Below are positions 44,521 to 54,203 of a stretch of DNA of 64,000 nucleotides, one piece after another. Below the pieces are notes generated by a model. That model was not told the DNA's origin. It saw only the letters and a program-made list of their open reading frames with translations, and made no database searches. Origin of the DNA: Prevotella sp. (GTDB lineage Bacteria > Bacteroidota > Bacteroidia > Bacteroidales > Bacteroidaceae); NCBI GenBank assembly GCA_022773395.1, contig JALFBL010000073.1:1-64000 (forward strand). Direction: 5' to 3'. A program made the position numbers and the translations under genes. Positions within the stretch are counted from its first letter, which is position 1, and each line of letters begins with the position of its first letter.

Positions 44521-45606
44521 TCAACTGTTTTTCTTGTAACTGTGAATCGCCCATATACTCATGATGGTGGCGAACAGGGCAAGAATGGAGATTTGGAAGC
44601 CGATGTCCGCAAAATTTCCTCCACGCACGAATACCGTTCTCACGGCATCTATGAAATAGTGCATGGGGTTGATGGTGGTGATAACCTGCGTCCATTCGGG
44701 CATGGAGCGGACGGGCGTGAACAGACCACTGAGCAACAGGAGGCTGTCCACGATAAACCACATCACAAATATGGCTTGCTGCATGGTATCGCTGTAGTTG
44801 GAAACAATGAGTCCGATAGAACTGAAAATGAGCGCTAAAAGCATGGCAATGAAATATACCAACAATAGGTTTCCTTGGCTGGTAATGCCATAGACGGCCC
44901 ATGACAGAATAAAGCAAAGGGTCATCACGACAAGGGCTATGAACCAGTAGGGAATCAGTTTGGCAAATATAAACGACCATTTGCTGACGGGGGTGACATT
45001 CATCTGTTCGATGGTGCCCTGTTCTTTTTCGCCTACAATATTCAGTGCCGGAAGAAAACCGCACAGGAGCATCACCAATATGGCCATCAGCGAGGGAATC
45101 ATGAACACTTTGTAGTCCTGGTGTTTGTTGTACAGATAAAGAAGAGAGATTTTTCTCTGGAGAGCTTGTAAATCAGGACTCACGTGCGAGATCACGATTT
45201 GTGAAAGGTAGGTTGTTCCTATGATCCCTTTTGTTCCGTTGACAGCATTTGCCGCTACCAATACGGTTGGCGGGCTTCCGGTGCTCATGTTTCGCCCGAA
45301 TCCTTTTGGAATCACCATCACCATGTCTGCTCCGTTTCGCTCTATGTCATCCAGGGCATGTTGATAAGTGGGCTTCTGTCCATTGAAGATGAAATAGCGG
45401 GAGGCCTCTATGCGCTGGATCAATTGGCGGGAGAAAGTGGAGCGGTCGTTGTCCACCACATCCACTTTTATGTTATTCACTTTCATGTTCATCGCCCATG
45501 GCATCACACACATGATGAAAATGGGGTATATGAAGACAAGTTTGGGCAGGAACGGATTCCTCCGTATCTGCAAGAACTCTTTTCGTATGAGATATTTCAG
45601 GGTCAT
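44521..45606 (-). CDS. ABC-2 type transporter permease (YbhR/YbhS-like)
   Basis: This 361-residue protein has the ABC-2 permease layout: one N-terminal transmembrane helix (FLPKLVFIYPIFIMCVMPWA), a periplasmic domain of about 140 residues, then five helices. The conserved VGEKEQGTIEQMNVTPVSKW loop lies before helix 3. It is the last gene of the efflux operon and would pair with the other permease and the double ATPase. The substrate is unknown; relatives export drugs or cationic compounds. Confidence 0.9.
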   Translation of the reverse strand: MTLKYLIRKEFLQIRRNPFLPKLVFIYPIFIMCVMPWAMNMKVNNIKVDVVDNDRSTFSRQLIQRIEASRYFIFNGQKPTYQHALDDIERNGADMVMVIPKGFGRNMSTGSPPTVLVAANAVNGTKGIIGTTYLSQIVISHVSPDLQALQRKISLLYLYNKHQDYKVFMIPSLMAILVMLLCGFLPALNIVGEKEQGTIEQMNVTPVSKWSFIFAKLIPYWFIALVVMTLCFILSWAVYGITSQGNLLLVYFIAMLLALIFSSIGLIVSNYSDTMQQAIFVMWFIVDSLLLLSGLFTPVRSMPEWTQVITTINPMHYFIDAVRTVFVRGGNFADIGFQISILALFATIMSIWAIHSYKKNS

Positions 45607-45630
45607 TCCAGGACGGTTGTTGATGTTGTT

Positions 45631-46761
45631 TTATTCCAGTCTTTTCTTGAAACTGAGCAGGGCAATGGTGAGCAGGAGGACGGTCATGCCCGTCAGCACC
45701 ATGATTTCCGTCATCACATTTTCAATGCCCACTCCCATAATCATCAGTTTGCGCATGGCAGAGATGTAATACTTGGGAGGTACAACCATAGTGACATATT
45801 GCAGAATGGTCGGCATGCTTTCTACGGGAAACATCATGCCCGAAAGCATGATGGTGGGCAGCATCAGCATCATGCCCGACATGAGCAATGCCGCAACCTG
45901 CGTGGTTGCAATCGAACTGATGAGCAGTCCTAATGAGAGGGCAAGCAGAATGTAGATGAGCGAAACGGCGCATATCCAGAACAAGCTTCCTGCCAGTGGC
46001 ACGCCCAGCACAAAGTAGGAAAGGAGCAGCACAGTTGCCAATATGCCAAGGGCAAGCAGCATGTAGGGAACGGCTTTGGCTATGACGATTGTCACAGGCT
46101 TCACCGGACTGACCAGCAGCACCTCCATGGTTCCCCGTTCTTTTTCCCGCACAATGCTGACAGAAGTCATCATGGCGCAAATCAGTATCATCAGCATGCC
46201 CATAATGCCGGGCACGAAGTTGTAGGCACTTTTCATCCGTGGATTGTAGAGCAGTTGGGTGCTTACACTTGGCATAGCAGCAATGCTGCCTGTCGTTTCC
46301 AGTTGGGTGCCAGATACCATTTTTTTGTAGTCTCCCATTGTCTGCACGATGATGGATTGGGCATATACGGCATATTGCTGTGCCATGTTCGGATCGGCGG
46401 CATCCGCCATGATTTGGATGCCGGCATTCGGATCATACCGGTGGTTGGCAAAATCCTGGGCAAACACAATGGCCATGTCCGCCTTTTGGTTGCGCATCAT
46501 CTGTTCGGCTTCGGCCGGCGTGTGCGCCAGTGCCACTATCGCGAAATATTCCGATGCGTCCAGCCGGTGGGCCATTTGTTGCGTGAGATGGTCCATTGAG
46601 GAAGTCACGATCACGGTACGCACATTCCTCACGTCGGTGGAGATGGCAAACCCGAAGAGCATCATCATGACCACCGGCATGCCGAAAAGTATGAGCATTG
46701 TGCGGCGGTCGCGCAGGATATGCTTGCTTTCTTTGATGACAAACGAGACAAACTGTTTCAT
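45631..46761 (-). CDS. ABC-2 type transporter permease (YbhR/YbhS-like)
   Basis: This 376-residue paralogue of the neighbouring permease has the same architecture. A basic cytoplasmic start (VIKESKHILRDRRTMLIL) is followed by a first helix, a periplasmic domain, and the loop VREKERGTMEVLLVSPVKPV before the helical bundle. Two different permeases suggest a heterodimeric channel. It is separated from the ATPase by 13 bases and from the next permease by 24. Confidence 0.92.
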   Translation of the reverse strand: MKQFVSFVIKESKHILRDRRTMLILFGMPVVMMMLFGFAISTDVRNVRTVIVTSSMDHLTQQMAHRLDASEYFAIVALAHTPAEAEQMMRNQKADMAIVFAQDFANHRYDPNAGIQIMADAADPNMAQQYAVYAQSIIVQTMGDYKKMVSGTQLETTGSIAAMPSVSTQLLYNPRMKSAYNFVPGIMGMLMILICAMMTSVSIVREKERGTMEVLLVSPVKPVTIVIAKAVPYMLLALGILATVLLLSYFVLGVPLAGSLFWICAVSLIYILLALSLGLLISSIATTQVAALLMSGMMLMLPTIMLSGMMFPVESMPTILQYVTMVVPPKYYISAMRKLMIMGVGIENVMTEIMVLTGMTVLLLTIALLSFKKRLE

Positions 46762-46774
46762 GTTCTGTGATTTT

Positions 46775-48286
46775 TCAGTCGGATGTTCTTGTTGCCTGGC
46801 GTGCCAGATGGGTGAACACCCGGTCCATGTCCGGCAAACGGTATGTCTGCTTCAATTCGTCGGGCGTTCCCATTGCTCTGATCTTCCCGTCCACCATGAT
46901 GGATATGCGGTCGCAATATTCTGCTTCGTCCATATAGTGGGTGGTCACGAACACGGTGATGCCCCTGGCCGAAGCGTTGCGTATCAGTTGCCAGAATTGT
47001 CGTCGGGTTGCAGGATCGACACCACCCGTCGGCTCGTCGAGGAATACAACGCTGGGGGCGTGGAATATGCTCACGGAGAATGCCAGTTTCTGTTTCCAGC
47101 CAAGAGGCAGTTCCTTCACCATTGTGTGCCGGTGTTCCTCAAAATCCAGCTCTTTCAGCATTGTGGCCATTTTCTGTGCAATGTCAGGGTCGTCCATTCC
47201 GTAGATGCCTCCAAACAAACGTATGTTTTCCTCTACGGTGAGGTCTTCGTACAGTGAGAACCTTTGACTCATATAGCCAATGTGCTTTTTGATTTGTTCA
47301 TATTCTGTCGAAATGTCAAATCCACCCACTGTCCCCTTTCCTGACGTAGGTTGGTGCAGACCGGTGAGCATGTGCATGGCAGTGGTTTTTCCGGCTCCGT
47401 TTGCTCCCAGAAAACCGAAAATCTCGCCCCGTTTCACGGAGAAGGAAATGTCGTCCACCGCGTGGAATGTGCCGAATGCCTTGACAAGATGTTCCACCTC
47501 TATGGCATTTTCGTTGGCCGTGGCTGGCAATTCGGCTCTTCGGGTGTCTTTTGCCTGTAGGGGCGGTGGGTTGAACGTGTCGGCGAATGTGGTTAATATC
47601 TCCTCCGGAGTACCGGTTCCTTGCAGAATGCCGTGGTTCAGAAATCCCACCCTTTCGCATTGTCTCACCTCGTCCAGATAGGGAGTGGCCGCCACGATGG
47701 TGATGCCCTGCTCTTTGAGCATGGACAGCATCTCCCACAGTTCCTTGCGCGACACCGGGTCCACGCCAGTGGTCGGCTCGTCGAGAAACAGCATGCTGGG
47801 CTGGTGGACCAATGCACACGACAGGGCCAGTTTCTGTTTCATTCCGCCCGACAAGGCTCCTGCCTTTCGGGTCCTGAAAGGTTCTATCTGCGCATAAATG
47901 GCCTTGATGGCATCGTAGCCCTCTTCCACAGTCGTGCCAAACAACGTTGCGAAAAAGTGCAGGTTCTCTTCCACGCTCAAGTCCTGGTACAGCGAAAACT
48001 TCCCCGGCATGTAGCCCACCCGTTGGCGGATGCGGGCCATGTCCCTCACGATGTCGAACCCGTCAACGCTGGCCGAGCCGCTGTCGGGCAGCAGCAGAGT
48101 AGCAAGAATCCGGAATAGGGTCGTTTTGCCGGCGCCGTCGGGTCCGATCAGTCCGAACGTTTCGCCTTTGTTTACGGCAAAACTTACCTTGTCCAACGCC
48201 TGCACTTTTCCGTAGCGTTTGGACAGATGTGCTACAACGATGGCTGCATCCATGGCGTGCTTGTTTGTCTTGATGGGTGGTTTCAC
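46775..48286 (-). CDS. Double-domain ABC transporter ATPase (YbhF-like)
   Basis: This 503-residue protein contains two complete nucleotide-binding domains in tandem. The first has Walker A GPDGAGKTT, signature LSGGMKQKLA and Walker B MLFLDEPTTGVD. The second (from about residue 270) has Walker A GANGAGKTT and Walker B VVFLDEPTGGVD, but a degenerate signature, LPLGWKQKLA. This matches E. coli YbhF, which works with two permeases and an HlyD-type adaptor. The altered second signature suggests asymmetric ATP sites. Confidence 0.93.
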   Translation of the reverse strand: MKPPIKTNKHAMDAAIVVAHLSKRYGKVQALDKVSFAVNKGETFGLIGPDGAGKTTLFRILATLLLPDSGSASVDGFDIVRDMARIRQRVGYMPGKFSLYQDLSVEENLHFFATLFGTTVEEGYDAIKAIYAQIEPFRTRKAGALSGGMKQKLALSCALVHQPSMLFLDEPTTGVDPVSRKELWEMLSMLKEQGITIVAATPYLDEVRQCERVGFLNHGILQGTGTPEEILTTFADTFNPPPLQAKDTRRAELPATANENAIEVEHLVKAFGTFHAVDDISFSVKRGEIFGFLGANGAGKTTAMHMLTGLHQPTSGKGTVGGFDISTEYEQIKKHIGYMSQRFSLYEDLTVEENIRLFGGIYGMDDPDIAQKMATMLKELDFEEHRHTMVKELPLGWKQKLAFSVSIFHAPSVVFLDEPTGGVDPATRRQFWQLIRNASARGITVFVTTHYMDEAEYCDRISIMVDGKIRAMGTPDELKQTYRLPDMDRVFTHLARQATRTSD

Positions 48287-48294
48287 GTTGTTTT

Positions 48295-49185
48295 TCAGAA
48301 TTTCACTTCCCCGTACATACCTATCTTTATATAACCGTCGTTCTTTACGGCTATTTTCACTGCATACACCAAGTCGGCTCGTTCATCGTCGGTGAGAATG
48401 GTCTTGGGCGTAAATTCCGATCGGTTGGAAATCCATGCCACCCTCCCGTTGTATGTCTTCTTGTTGCCTTTGCCGTAGTCGCTCATCACTTTCACACGTT
48501 GTCCTGGCTTGATGTTTTGCAACTGTGCGGTGGTGACGTATGCCCGAATGAACATATTCTCCGTATCTGCCATTTTGAACAGCGGTTTTCCCATGTTCAC
48601 GAACTCGCCGTTTTCAACGTATTTCTCCAATACGGTGCCTGCTATGGGTGATGCAATGCGGCACTTCTTGAGCAAGTTGCCCAGTTGGTTCATCTGTGCG
48701 TCTGCCGTTGCCATCTGCTGGTTAAGAGCCTCCGTGTTGGTATTCAATGCCGATTGCTGCGCCTCCAGCTGTTTTTTCAGCACTTCTACCTGGCTCACGG
48801 CGTCATCGAGCGTCTTGCGGGGAGCGGCGCCGTCCTTCACCAGTTCTGAAAACCTGCGCTCCTCCATCTGAGCCTTTGCCAACTGCTGTCTCAGCGCAGC
48901 CACTTGTTTCTCCACGTCCGGGCGTTGGCTTGCATATACCTTTTGTGAGGCTTGCAGCTGGCGTATCTTCAAAAACGTCTGCAGCGTGTCTATCAGCCCC
49001 ACTTCCTGCTCCTTTTCCAGCGTGCAGCCTTCCTCCACGTCAAACCGCAGCAGCCTGCCGCTTTGTTCGGCATATATCGTGGTTTCGGTGGCTTCGAACG
49101 TGCCCGTGGCATCATATTCCTTCGTCTCTTTTCCGCAAGCCGCCAAGATGAGCGCGGTGATTGCGAGTAGTCCTGCTCTTTTCAT
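48295..49185 (-). CDS. HlyD-family periplasmic adaptor lipoprotein (YbhG-like)
   Basis: This 296-residue protein has a lipoprotein-type signal (LLAITALILAACGKETKEYD). The membrane-fusion architecture follows: a lipoyl half (FEATETTIYAEQSGRLL), a long coiled-coil hairpin (about 75-165), the second lipoyl half (CRIASPIAGTVLEKYVENGE) and a beta-barrel. It links the inner-membrane ABC complex with TolC. Gaps of six and eight bases to its neighbours indicate one operon. Confidence 0.93.
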   Translation of the reverse strand: MKRAGLLAITALILAACGKETKEYDATGTFEATETTIYAEQSGRLLRFDVEEGCTLEKEQEVGLIDTLQTFLKIRQLQASQKVYASQRPDVEKQVAALRQQLAKAQMEERRFSELVKDGAAPRKTLDDAVSQVEVLKKQLEAQQSALNTNTEALNQQMATADAQMNQLGNLLKKCRIASPIAGTVLEKYVENGEFVNMGKPLFKMADTENMFIRAYVTTAQLQNIKPGQRVKVMSDYGKGNKKTYNGRVAWISNRSEFTPKTILTDDERADLVYAVKIAVKNDGYIKIGMYGEVKF

Positions 49186-49191
49186 TGTTCC

Positions 49192-50454
49192 TTAATTGTT
49201 CACCGTATATTTCAAATCGTATATCTGTTTCAGCATTTCAATTTCGTGGGTTGACAGTTGAATCTTGGCCATGTTCTCGTTGTTGATTTCCCTCACCAGG
49301 TCGTTCACGTCAATGATGCCGTGTGCCAGTTTCGATTCAGCGGCTTTTCTCACCGACGAACGGAGTGCGATGATGCGCTCCTGGTTTGCCATCAGTTCCT
49401 TGTATTTGGCCACGTTCTCGTTCTTCTGCATTTGCTCCATTCTGTTGTTGAACAGAAACACTTCGAGGAAATTCTCCGCTTGCTCTTTCTGCAAGCGTAT
49501 TTTCTCCCTGTCGTTCTTGAGGGTGTAGAGTGCCCCGATGTTCCAGCTCACTTTTGCTCCGATCATGGCATTGAGTGTGAAGCGATGGCGAAACATATCC
49601 TTGTACATGTCGAATCCCGGATAACCGTAGAATCCTGTTGCGAAAACGCTCACCTTGGGCAGCAGGTTGGCATGGAGCATTTGCGCCTGTGTGTCGGCGA
49701 GTTTCAGTTGGGCATCGGCCCATTTCAGTTCCGGCCGGTTGTTTTGCGTGTTTGTGCATTCTCCGGCCGGTTTGCTGAGATGGCGTATCTCCATACCGCA
49801 AAAGACGCCGAGCAGTTGCAGCAGCATCCGTTTCTGCGATTGCAGTTCCGTCATTGTCTGTATGGCGCTCAGCCTTTCGGCCACGACCGTGTGATAGTCG
49901 CTTTCTGCTGCCACTCCCAGTTTGAACATATCTGCGAGTTTTTGCTCGTTGGAGGCCAGCAGTTCCTGCAAGTCGGCATTGGCCTTTAGGCGTTCTTCCA
50001 AGAGCAGAATGCCGAAATACAGTTCGTTCACCCTCTTTTTCACGGCATATATATCTACCTCGTTCTGTGCTTGCTGCACCTTTCCCTGCCACCGGGCCAT
50101 GTTCTTTTGGCTGCGGATGGTACCCCCGTCGTAAACGGTCTGGCTGATGTCTATGCCCAGGCGGTATTGGTCTTTTGCCAGCCCCTTTAGCTCCATTCCC
50201 TGCCGTTCCATCATGTCAGAGAGTGCATCGGGCAGTTTCACCACCTCGTTCTGCCACGTGGCTTGTGCCGCTGCCGAAATCTTGGGCCACCATCCTTTGC
50301 CGATGTTGCTGAGGGTGAGGTCGGTGGTTTTGCTGATGAGTTCGTACTTTTTTACCAGCGGATAGTTGTTTCCGGCGGCCGCCTGGCATTCGTCAAGGGT
50401 CTGTGCTCCTGCTCCGGTGGGCAGCAGGCAGAGGACCATGATTGTCTGCTTCAT
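49192..50454 (-). CDS. TolC-family outer-membrane efflux protein
   Basis: This 420-residue protein has a signal peptide (MKQTIMVLCLLPTGAGAQ) and starts with the OEP motif LDECQAAAGNNYPLVKKYEL. Two repeats of long helices with short strands follow, as in TolC. It forms the outer-membrane exit duct. It is the first gene of the efflux operon. A minus-strand -7 element TAATTTTG (50483-50490) lies just upstream without a good -33, which fits activation by the divergent AraC-type regulator. Confidence 0.93.
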   Translation of the reverse strand: MKQTIMVLCLLPTGAGAQTLDECQAAAGNNYPLVKKYELISKTTDLTLSNIGKGWWPKISAAAQATWQNEVVKLPDALSDMMERQGMELKGLAKDQYRLGIDISQTVYDGGTIRSQKNMARWQGKVQQAQNEVDIYAVKKRVNELYFGILLLEERLKANADLQELLASNEQKLADMFKLGVAAESDYHTVVAERLSAIQTMTELQSQKRMLLQLLGVFCGMEIRHLSKPAGECTNTQNNRPELKWADAQLKLADTQAQMLHANLLPKVSVFATGFYGYPGFDMYKDMFRHRFTLNAMIGAKVSWNIGALYTLKNDREKIRLQKEQAENFLEVFLFNNRMEQMQKNENVAKYKELMANQERIIALRSSVRKAAESKLAHGIIDVNDLVREINNENMAKIQLSTHEIEMLKQIYDLKYTVNN

Positions 50455-50490
50455 GTCTGTTCTGTAGGTTTTTGATACGGTGCAAAATTA

Positions 50491-51240
50491 CGTTGTTTTT
50501 TTTGCTTTCCCGTTATCCAATCGAACGGAAAGATGTTCTATTTGTACGAAAAAGAGAAGAGGGAAGCGACAAGGCTTTTCGCAAACCATGTGCTTCGGAT
50601 TTTTAAATTTGTCGCAAAAGGTGGAGAGAGTGGCGAAGATGGGAAATATGGAAGAATTCGTAAGGCGCAGAATACCATTGCTTTATGTGTTTTTGTTGGT
50701 TGAATCCGTTCCTGACGGTTGTGGAAAACAGTCCAACGGATGATCCTTTGTCCGTGTTTCCGAAGAAGAAAATACCGCCTTTTTTTCTGCAGGAGACTAC
50801 ATTCTTGCACTTGGCAAGCGGCTGTCGGTAGTAGGAGTGCTGTTCAACGAATCATCGGATGGATAGCGGGGAATAATGCGTTGCACGGCAACGGATGTTC
50901 GGGTGAAATCGAACAAATCATCGGTTGGAAGGCAGACGACAGTCCGTTGGGGCACAGCCGATGTTCTGTTGGCTGTCCACCGCCGCTTTTCTGCCGTTTC
51001 CGGAACAGATGCATACTGTGCAACCGCTGATTTCCAGCCCTGTGTTTGGCTGGTTCTGGGAGCGATGCCGATATTCTCCCCCTTTTGAAAATGTCTTTTT
51101 GCAGGATTTATCGAAACATTTCGCAGGAATCAAGCTGTGGCACAAACGCCGGGAATCTTGCCCGTGGCTGTTTTCGAGGGTTCTTCCAAACGAAAATATG
51201 TTCTATTTGTATGATTGCTGTCCGTTTTGCCCGTTTTTTC
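50491..51240. other. Gene-free region with dense degenerate repeats between efflux operon and araC
   Basis: Several similar short units occur: CCAACGGATGATCC near 50718, GAATCATCGGATGGATAGC near 50841, GGCAACGGATG near 50887, AAATCATCGGTTGGAAGGC near 50918 and AGTCCGTTGGGG near 50940. The two ATCATCGG(A/T)TGGA units are direct repeats. No ORF here has a plausible composition. The motif family matches those at 12.5 and 28.7 kb. Confidence 0.5.
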
Positions 51241-51283
51241 TGTTGCTTTTATTATCTTTGTAACCAGAACAATATTCCGGACA

Positions 51284-52183
51284 ATGAACAAACTACCGCA
51301 ACAACTTACTTCCTGCATGATGCGCGAGGCTATGGATGCGACTGGCAGTGCATGGCGCAGTGGCATATTCATCAACCATGAAATGGCGGTAATCAATGAA
51401 GACACCGGCCTCTTTCGTTCCTTGTTGCTGAAAGATACACCTTTCAGTATCAATGATTTTCGGATTGGATATGTCAAAAGAGGCGAACTGAGGGCGGTTG
51501 TCAACTTGATTGAATGCAGGCTGACGGCAGGAACCATCGCTTTTGTAGGGCCGGGCAGCGTGGTGCAGCCCATTTCCGCCTCTGCTGATTTCCAGATGTT
51601 GGGCTTTGCCCTGTTCGATGATTTCCCCATGCCCTTCGCATCGGGGAAAGCCCCTTCGCTTTTCAACGGGCAAATGCGCGATTGGAGAATGGTGGTGGAC
51701 AAGAAGACCTCCAGAATAATTGAAGGAATGTTGACCACCATTTGGAATGTGGTGAATCAAAAGGAGTACGACCGTGAAACGGTTGGCAGTCTTGTCGAGG
51801 CGATGATGCATTTCTACACATACCTGTACAACAATCGTTCGGACAGGAAACTGAAGGGAAAACAGAACGGGAAGGATGTGTTTGACCGTTTTATCCAGCT
51901 GGTCAATAAAAATTGCCGCCAGCACCACCGCATTCCATTCTATGCCGACAAGCTGTGCCTGTCGGAACGCTATTTGGGGACGCTCATAAAAGAAACAAGC
52001 GGAATGACGGCGAAAGAATGGATAGACCGTGCTTTGATAACCACTGCCAAGGTGATGTTAAAGCATGGAAACCTGCATATTGTACAGGTTGCCGAAGAGT
52101 TGCATTTTGCCAATCCCAGTTTCTTCTGCAAGTATTTCAAGCGGATCACGGGAATGACGCCCTATGAATACAGGGAATCGTAA
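51284..52183 (+). CDS. AraC family transcriptional regulator
   Basis: This 299-residue protein has an N-terminal cupin-like sensing region. The C-terminal double helix-turn-helix begins around YADKLCLSERYLGTLIKETS and ends FFCKYFKRITGMTPYEYRES, the family signature. The start MNKLPQQLTSCMM is 23 codons inside the listed ORF. A -7 element TATCTTTG (51253-51260) directly precedes it, with a poorly spaced TTTG upstream. Its position opposite the TolC-HlyD-ABC operon makes it the likely regulator of that efflux system. Confidence 0.92.
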   Translation: MNKLPQQLTSCMMREAMDATGSAWRSGIFINHEMAVINEDTGLFRSLLLKDTPFSINDFRIGYVKRGELRAVVNLIECRLTAGTIAFVGPGSVVQPISASADFQMLGFALFDDFPMPFASGKAPSLFNGQMRDWRMVVDKKTSRIIEGMLTTIWNVVNQKEYDRETVGSLVEAMMHFYTYLYNNRSDRKLKGKQNGKDVFDRFIQLVNKNCRQHHRIPFYADKLCLSERYLGTLIKETSGMTAKEWIDRALITTAKVMLKHGNLHIVQVAEELHFANPSFFCKYFKRITGMTPYEYRES

Positions 52184-52266
52184 CCCCGCACGGTGGCTCC
52201 TGTTATTATGTCATTCTGTGCTTCCATATATATAAAAAAGGTGAAAACCGTATCTACGGCTGTTTT

Positions 52267-52752
52267 TCAACCAAAGAGCGATACTACGTATGCACCAGCC
52301 CAGATGACGATCTTCACCATGAAATAAATCATCACGCAGAGGCAGAAAAAGAGAATGGCGCTGTAAGCAGCTTTTCGGTTTACGTTCTTGATGGTTTGTA
52401 GGTCACCGTCAACAAAGCCTTTTATCAGTTGTATGTTCTGCTGGTTGGAACGGTGGAACACATCGATAATGTCGCCCACGTAGAACGGAATCATCCCTAA
52501 GAGCACGTCGCGAAGCGTATTGTTGATAATGGCGAGCGTCAACGGGAACGAGCGTACATGGAAAAGACTGAAAAAAATATATACCAGCGAGACCAATCCA
52601 GCAATGGCATCTCCGATACCTCCAGGAATGGCGAACCCCAATGCCGCATCTATGTAGTAGCGGTCCATCACGTCGGATGCCTGCTGCATCCATGCGTAAA
52701 GTCGGCTTTTCTCAAGCCGTTCCTTTGTTTGCTGTCGTTTTGTCTCGTTCAT
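52267..52752 (-). CDS. DUF4112 membrane protein
   Basis: This 161-residue protein starts MNETKRQQTKERLEKS, 12 codons inside the listed ORF. It matches DUF4112: YYIDAALGFAIPGGIGDAIAGL, then the conserved DVLLGMIPFYVGDIIDVFHRSNQQN, with three transmembrane helices. The family has no established function. It is convergent with araC and has no close same-strand partner. Confidence 0.88.
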   Translation of the reverse strand: MNETKRQQTKERLEKSRLYAWMQQASDVMDRYYIDAALGFAIPGGIGDAIAGLVSLVYIFFSLFHVRSFPLTLAIINNTLRDVLLGMIPFYVGDIIDVFHRSNQQNIQLIKGFVDGDLQTIKNVNRKAAYSAILFFCLCVMIYFMVKIVIWAGAYVVSLFG

Positions 52753-52944
52753 GTGTGCAAAATAACAATAAAAAATCAACATTTCCAAATAATTGGTAGC
52801 ATCATGATGCCAGTGCCCGTTTTTATCATTTTTCGTTTTCTCTGCCCGGCATTGTCGGAAAGGGGAAGTTTCTGGGCGGATTCGTGAAAAACAAGGCGGG
52901 ATGCAAGATAAATTACATAAAAATAACTTTTTAATGCAATCTTA

Positions 52945-52975
52945 TTTGTACTCTCATATAAATGATGTAACTTTG
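52945..52975 (+). promoter_or_regulatory. Promoter of the yitT-like gene
   Basis: The -33 TTTG (52945-52948) and -7 TAACTTTG (52968-52975) are 19 bases apart. The 5' leader is about 100 bases long. Apart from this promoter the gap 52753-53084 shows nothing recognisable. Confidence 0.75.
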
Positions 52976-53084
52976 CACGACTTTTCATGCCACCACGGTT
53001 GAATGACCAAAACAAAAGGAGGAGCGAAAGTTGGCGAATGCGTATGAAACAACCTTAAAATAACAACTAAAATCGTAGAAAATT

Positions 53085-54056
53085 ATGAGTCGCGCTCAAA
53101 AAGGCAGCAACCTCTTTGCTGCCGAAAATGTGAAGAAGACAATGAGAATGGTAGGAGCTTTGCTGGCAACCAAGAAATTCTGGGTAGAGTTGCTTATCAT
53201 GACATTGGGCATGTTTGTCGCCGCAATGGGTGTCTATTTCTTTCTGATACCCAGTAAACTGATTGTAGGCTCCATTACGGGTCTTTCTTTGGTCATTGCC
53301 CAGTTGCTCCCGTTCGTGTCGGTGGGAACGGTTATCTTCATTATCAATGTGATTTTGCTCATTCTTTCGTTCCTGTTGATTGGCAATGAGTTTGGTGCAA
53401 AAACGGTTTACACGGCCTTGATTTTAGGTCCAATGATCGATTTCCTTGGTGCTATTGTCCCTATGAACGGCTCCATGTTTGCCGTGCAGGTGGCCGGACA
53501 GACCATTGCGAATCCTTGGTTTGACTTGCTTTGCTTCGTGGTTATTTTAAGTGCCTCGCAAAGTATTTTGTTCAGCATCAATGCATCTACAGGAGGTCTT
53601 GATATCCTGGCAAAGATCATCAACAAATATTTGGGCATCAATCTCGGTACGGCCGTCACGATTGCAGGTGGTGCCATTTGCTGTACGGCGTTTGCCATCA
53701 ATGATGTGAATCTGGTGATCATCGGTCTTATCGGAACATGGCTCAACGGTTTGATCCTGAACAATTTCATGACAAGCATCAACTCGAAGACACGCGTGTT
53801 TATTATTTCAAAAGAATACCGTAAGATACAGGATTATGTGATCAATCACATCAGAAGAGGAGTTACTCTGCACGAAGTGATTGGAGGTTACAGCAATGAG
53901 AAGAACATGCAGCTGGAGATTCTGCTCACTCGCGAGGAGTTCGGAAAGTTGATGGAATATCTGGGTAAGGAAAACATACCGTCGTTTGTAACCACCGATA
54001 CGGTGAGCGAGGTGCATGGATTGTGGCACAACAAGGCAAAGTTGCATTTGGGATGA
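53085..54056 (+). CDS. YitT family membrane protein
   Basis: This 323-residue protein has five or six transmembrane helices in residues about 35-225, with the YitT/DUF161 motif YFFLIPSKLIVGSITGLSLV. A cytoplasmic DUF2179 domain forms the C-terminal 90 residues (FIISKEYRKIQDYVINHI... ending TVSEVHGLWHNK). The biochemical function of YitT proteins is unknown. The porin gene 148 bases downstream is on the same strand but appears separate. Confidence 0.9.
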   Translation: MSRAQKGSNLFAAENVKKTMRMVGALLATKKFWVELLIMTLGMFVAAMGVYFFLIPSKLIVGSITGLSLVIAQLLPFVSVGTVIFIINVILLILSFLLIGNEFGAKTVYTALILGPMIDFLGAIVPMNGSMFAVQVAGQTIANPWFDLLCFVVILSASQSILFSINASTGGLDILAKIINKYLGINLGTAVTIAGGAICCTAFAINDVNLVIIGLIGTWLNGLILNNFMTSINSKTRVFIISKEYRKIQDYVINHIRRGVTLHEVIGGYSNEKNMQLEILLTREEFGKLMEYLGKENIPSFVTTDTVSEVHGLWHNKAKLHLG

Positions 54057-54203
54057 GTTGCTGACACCGGGTCTTGACGGGCGTGGTGGACTCTTCGGTG
54101 CAGGACAGGACTGCCGCAATTTTTCAAGAGTGGAGGGTCGGGGTCTGTTTGAATGGACTGAATCAATTGTATAACAGAGGTAGAATAGAATAATAGAGAT
54201 AGA

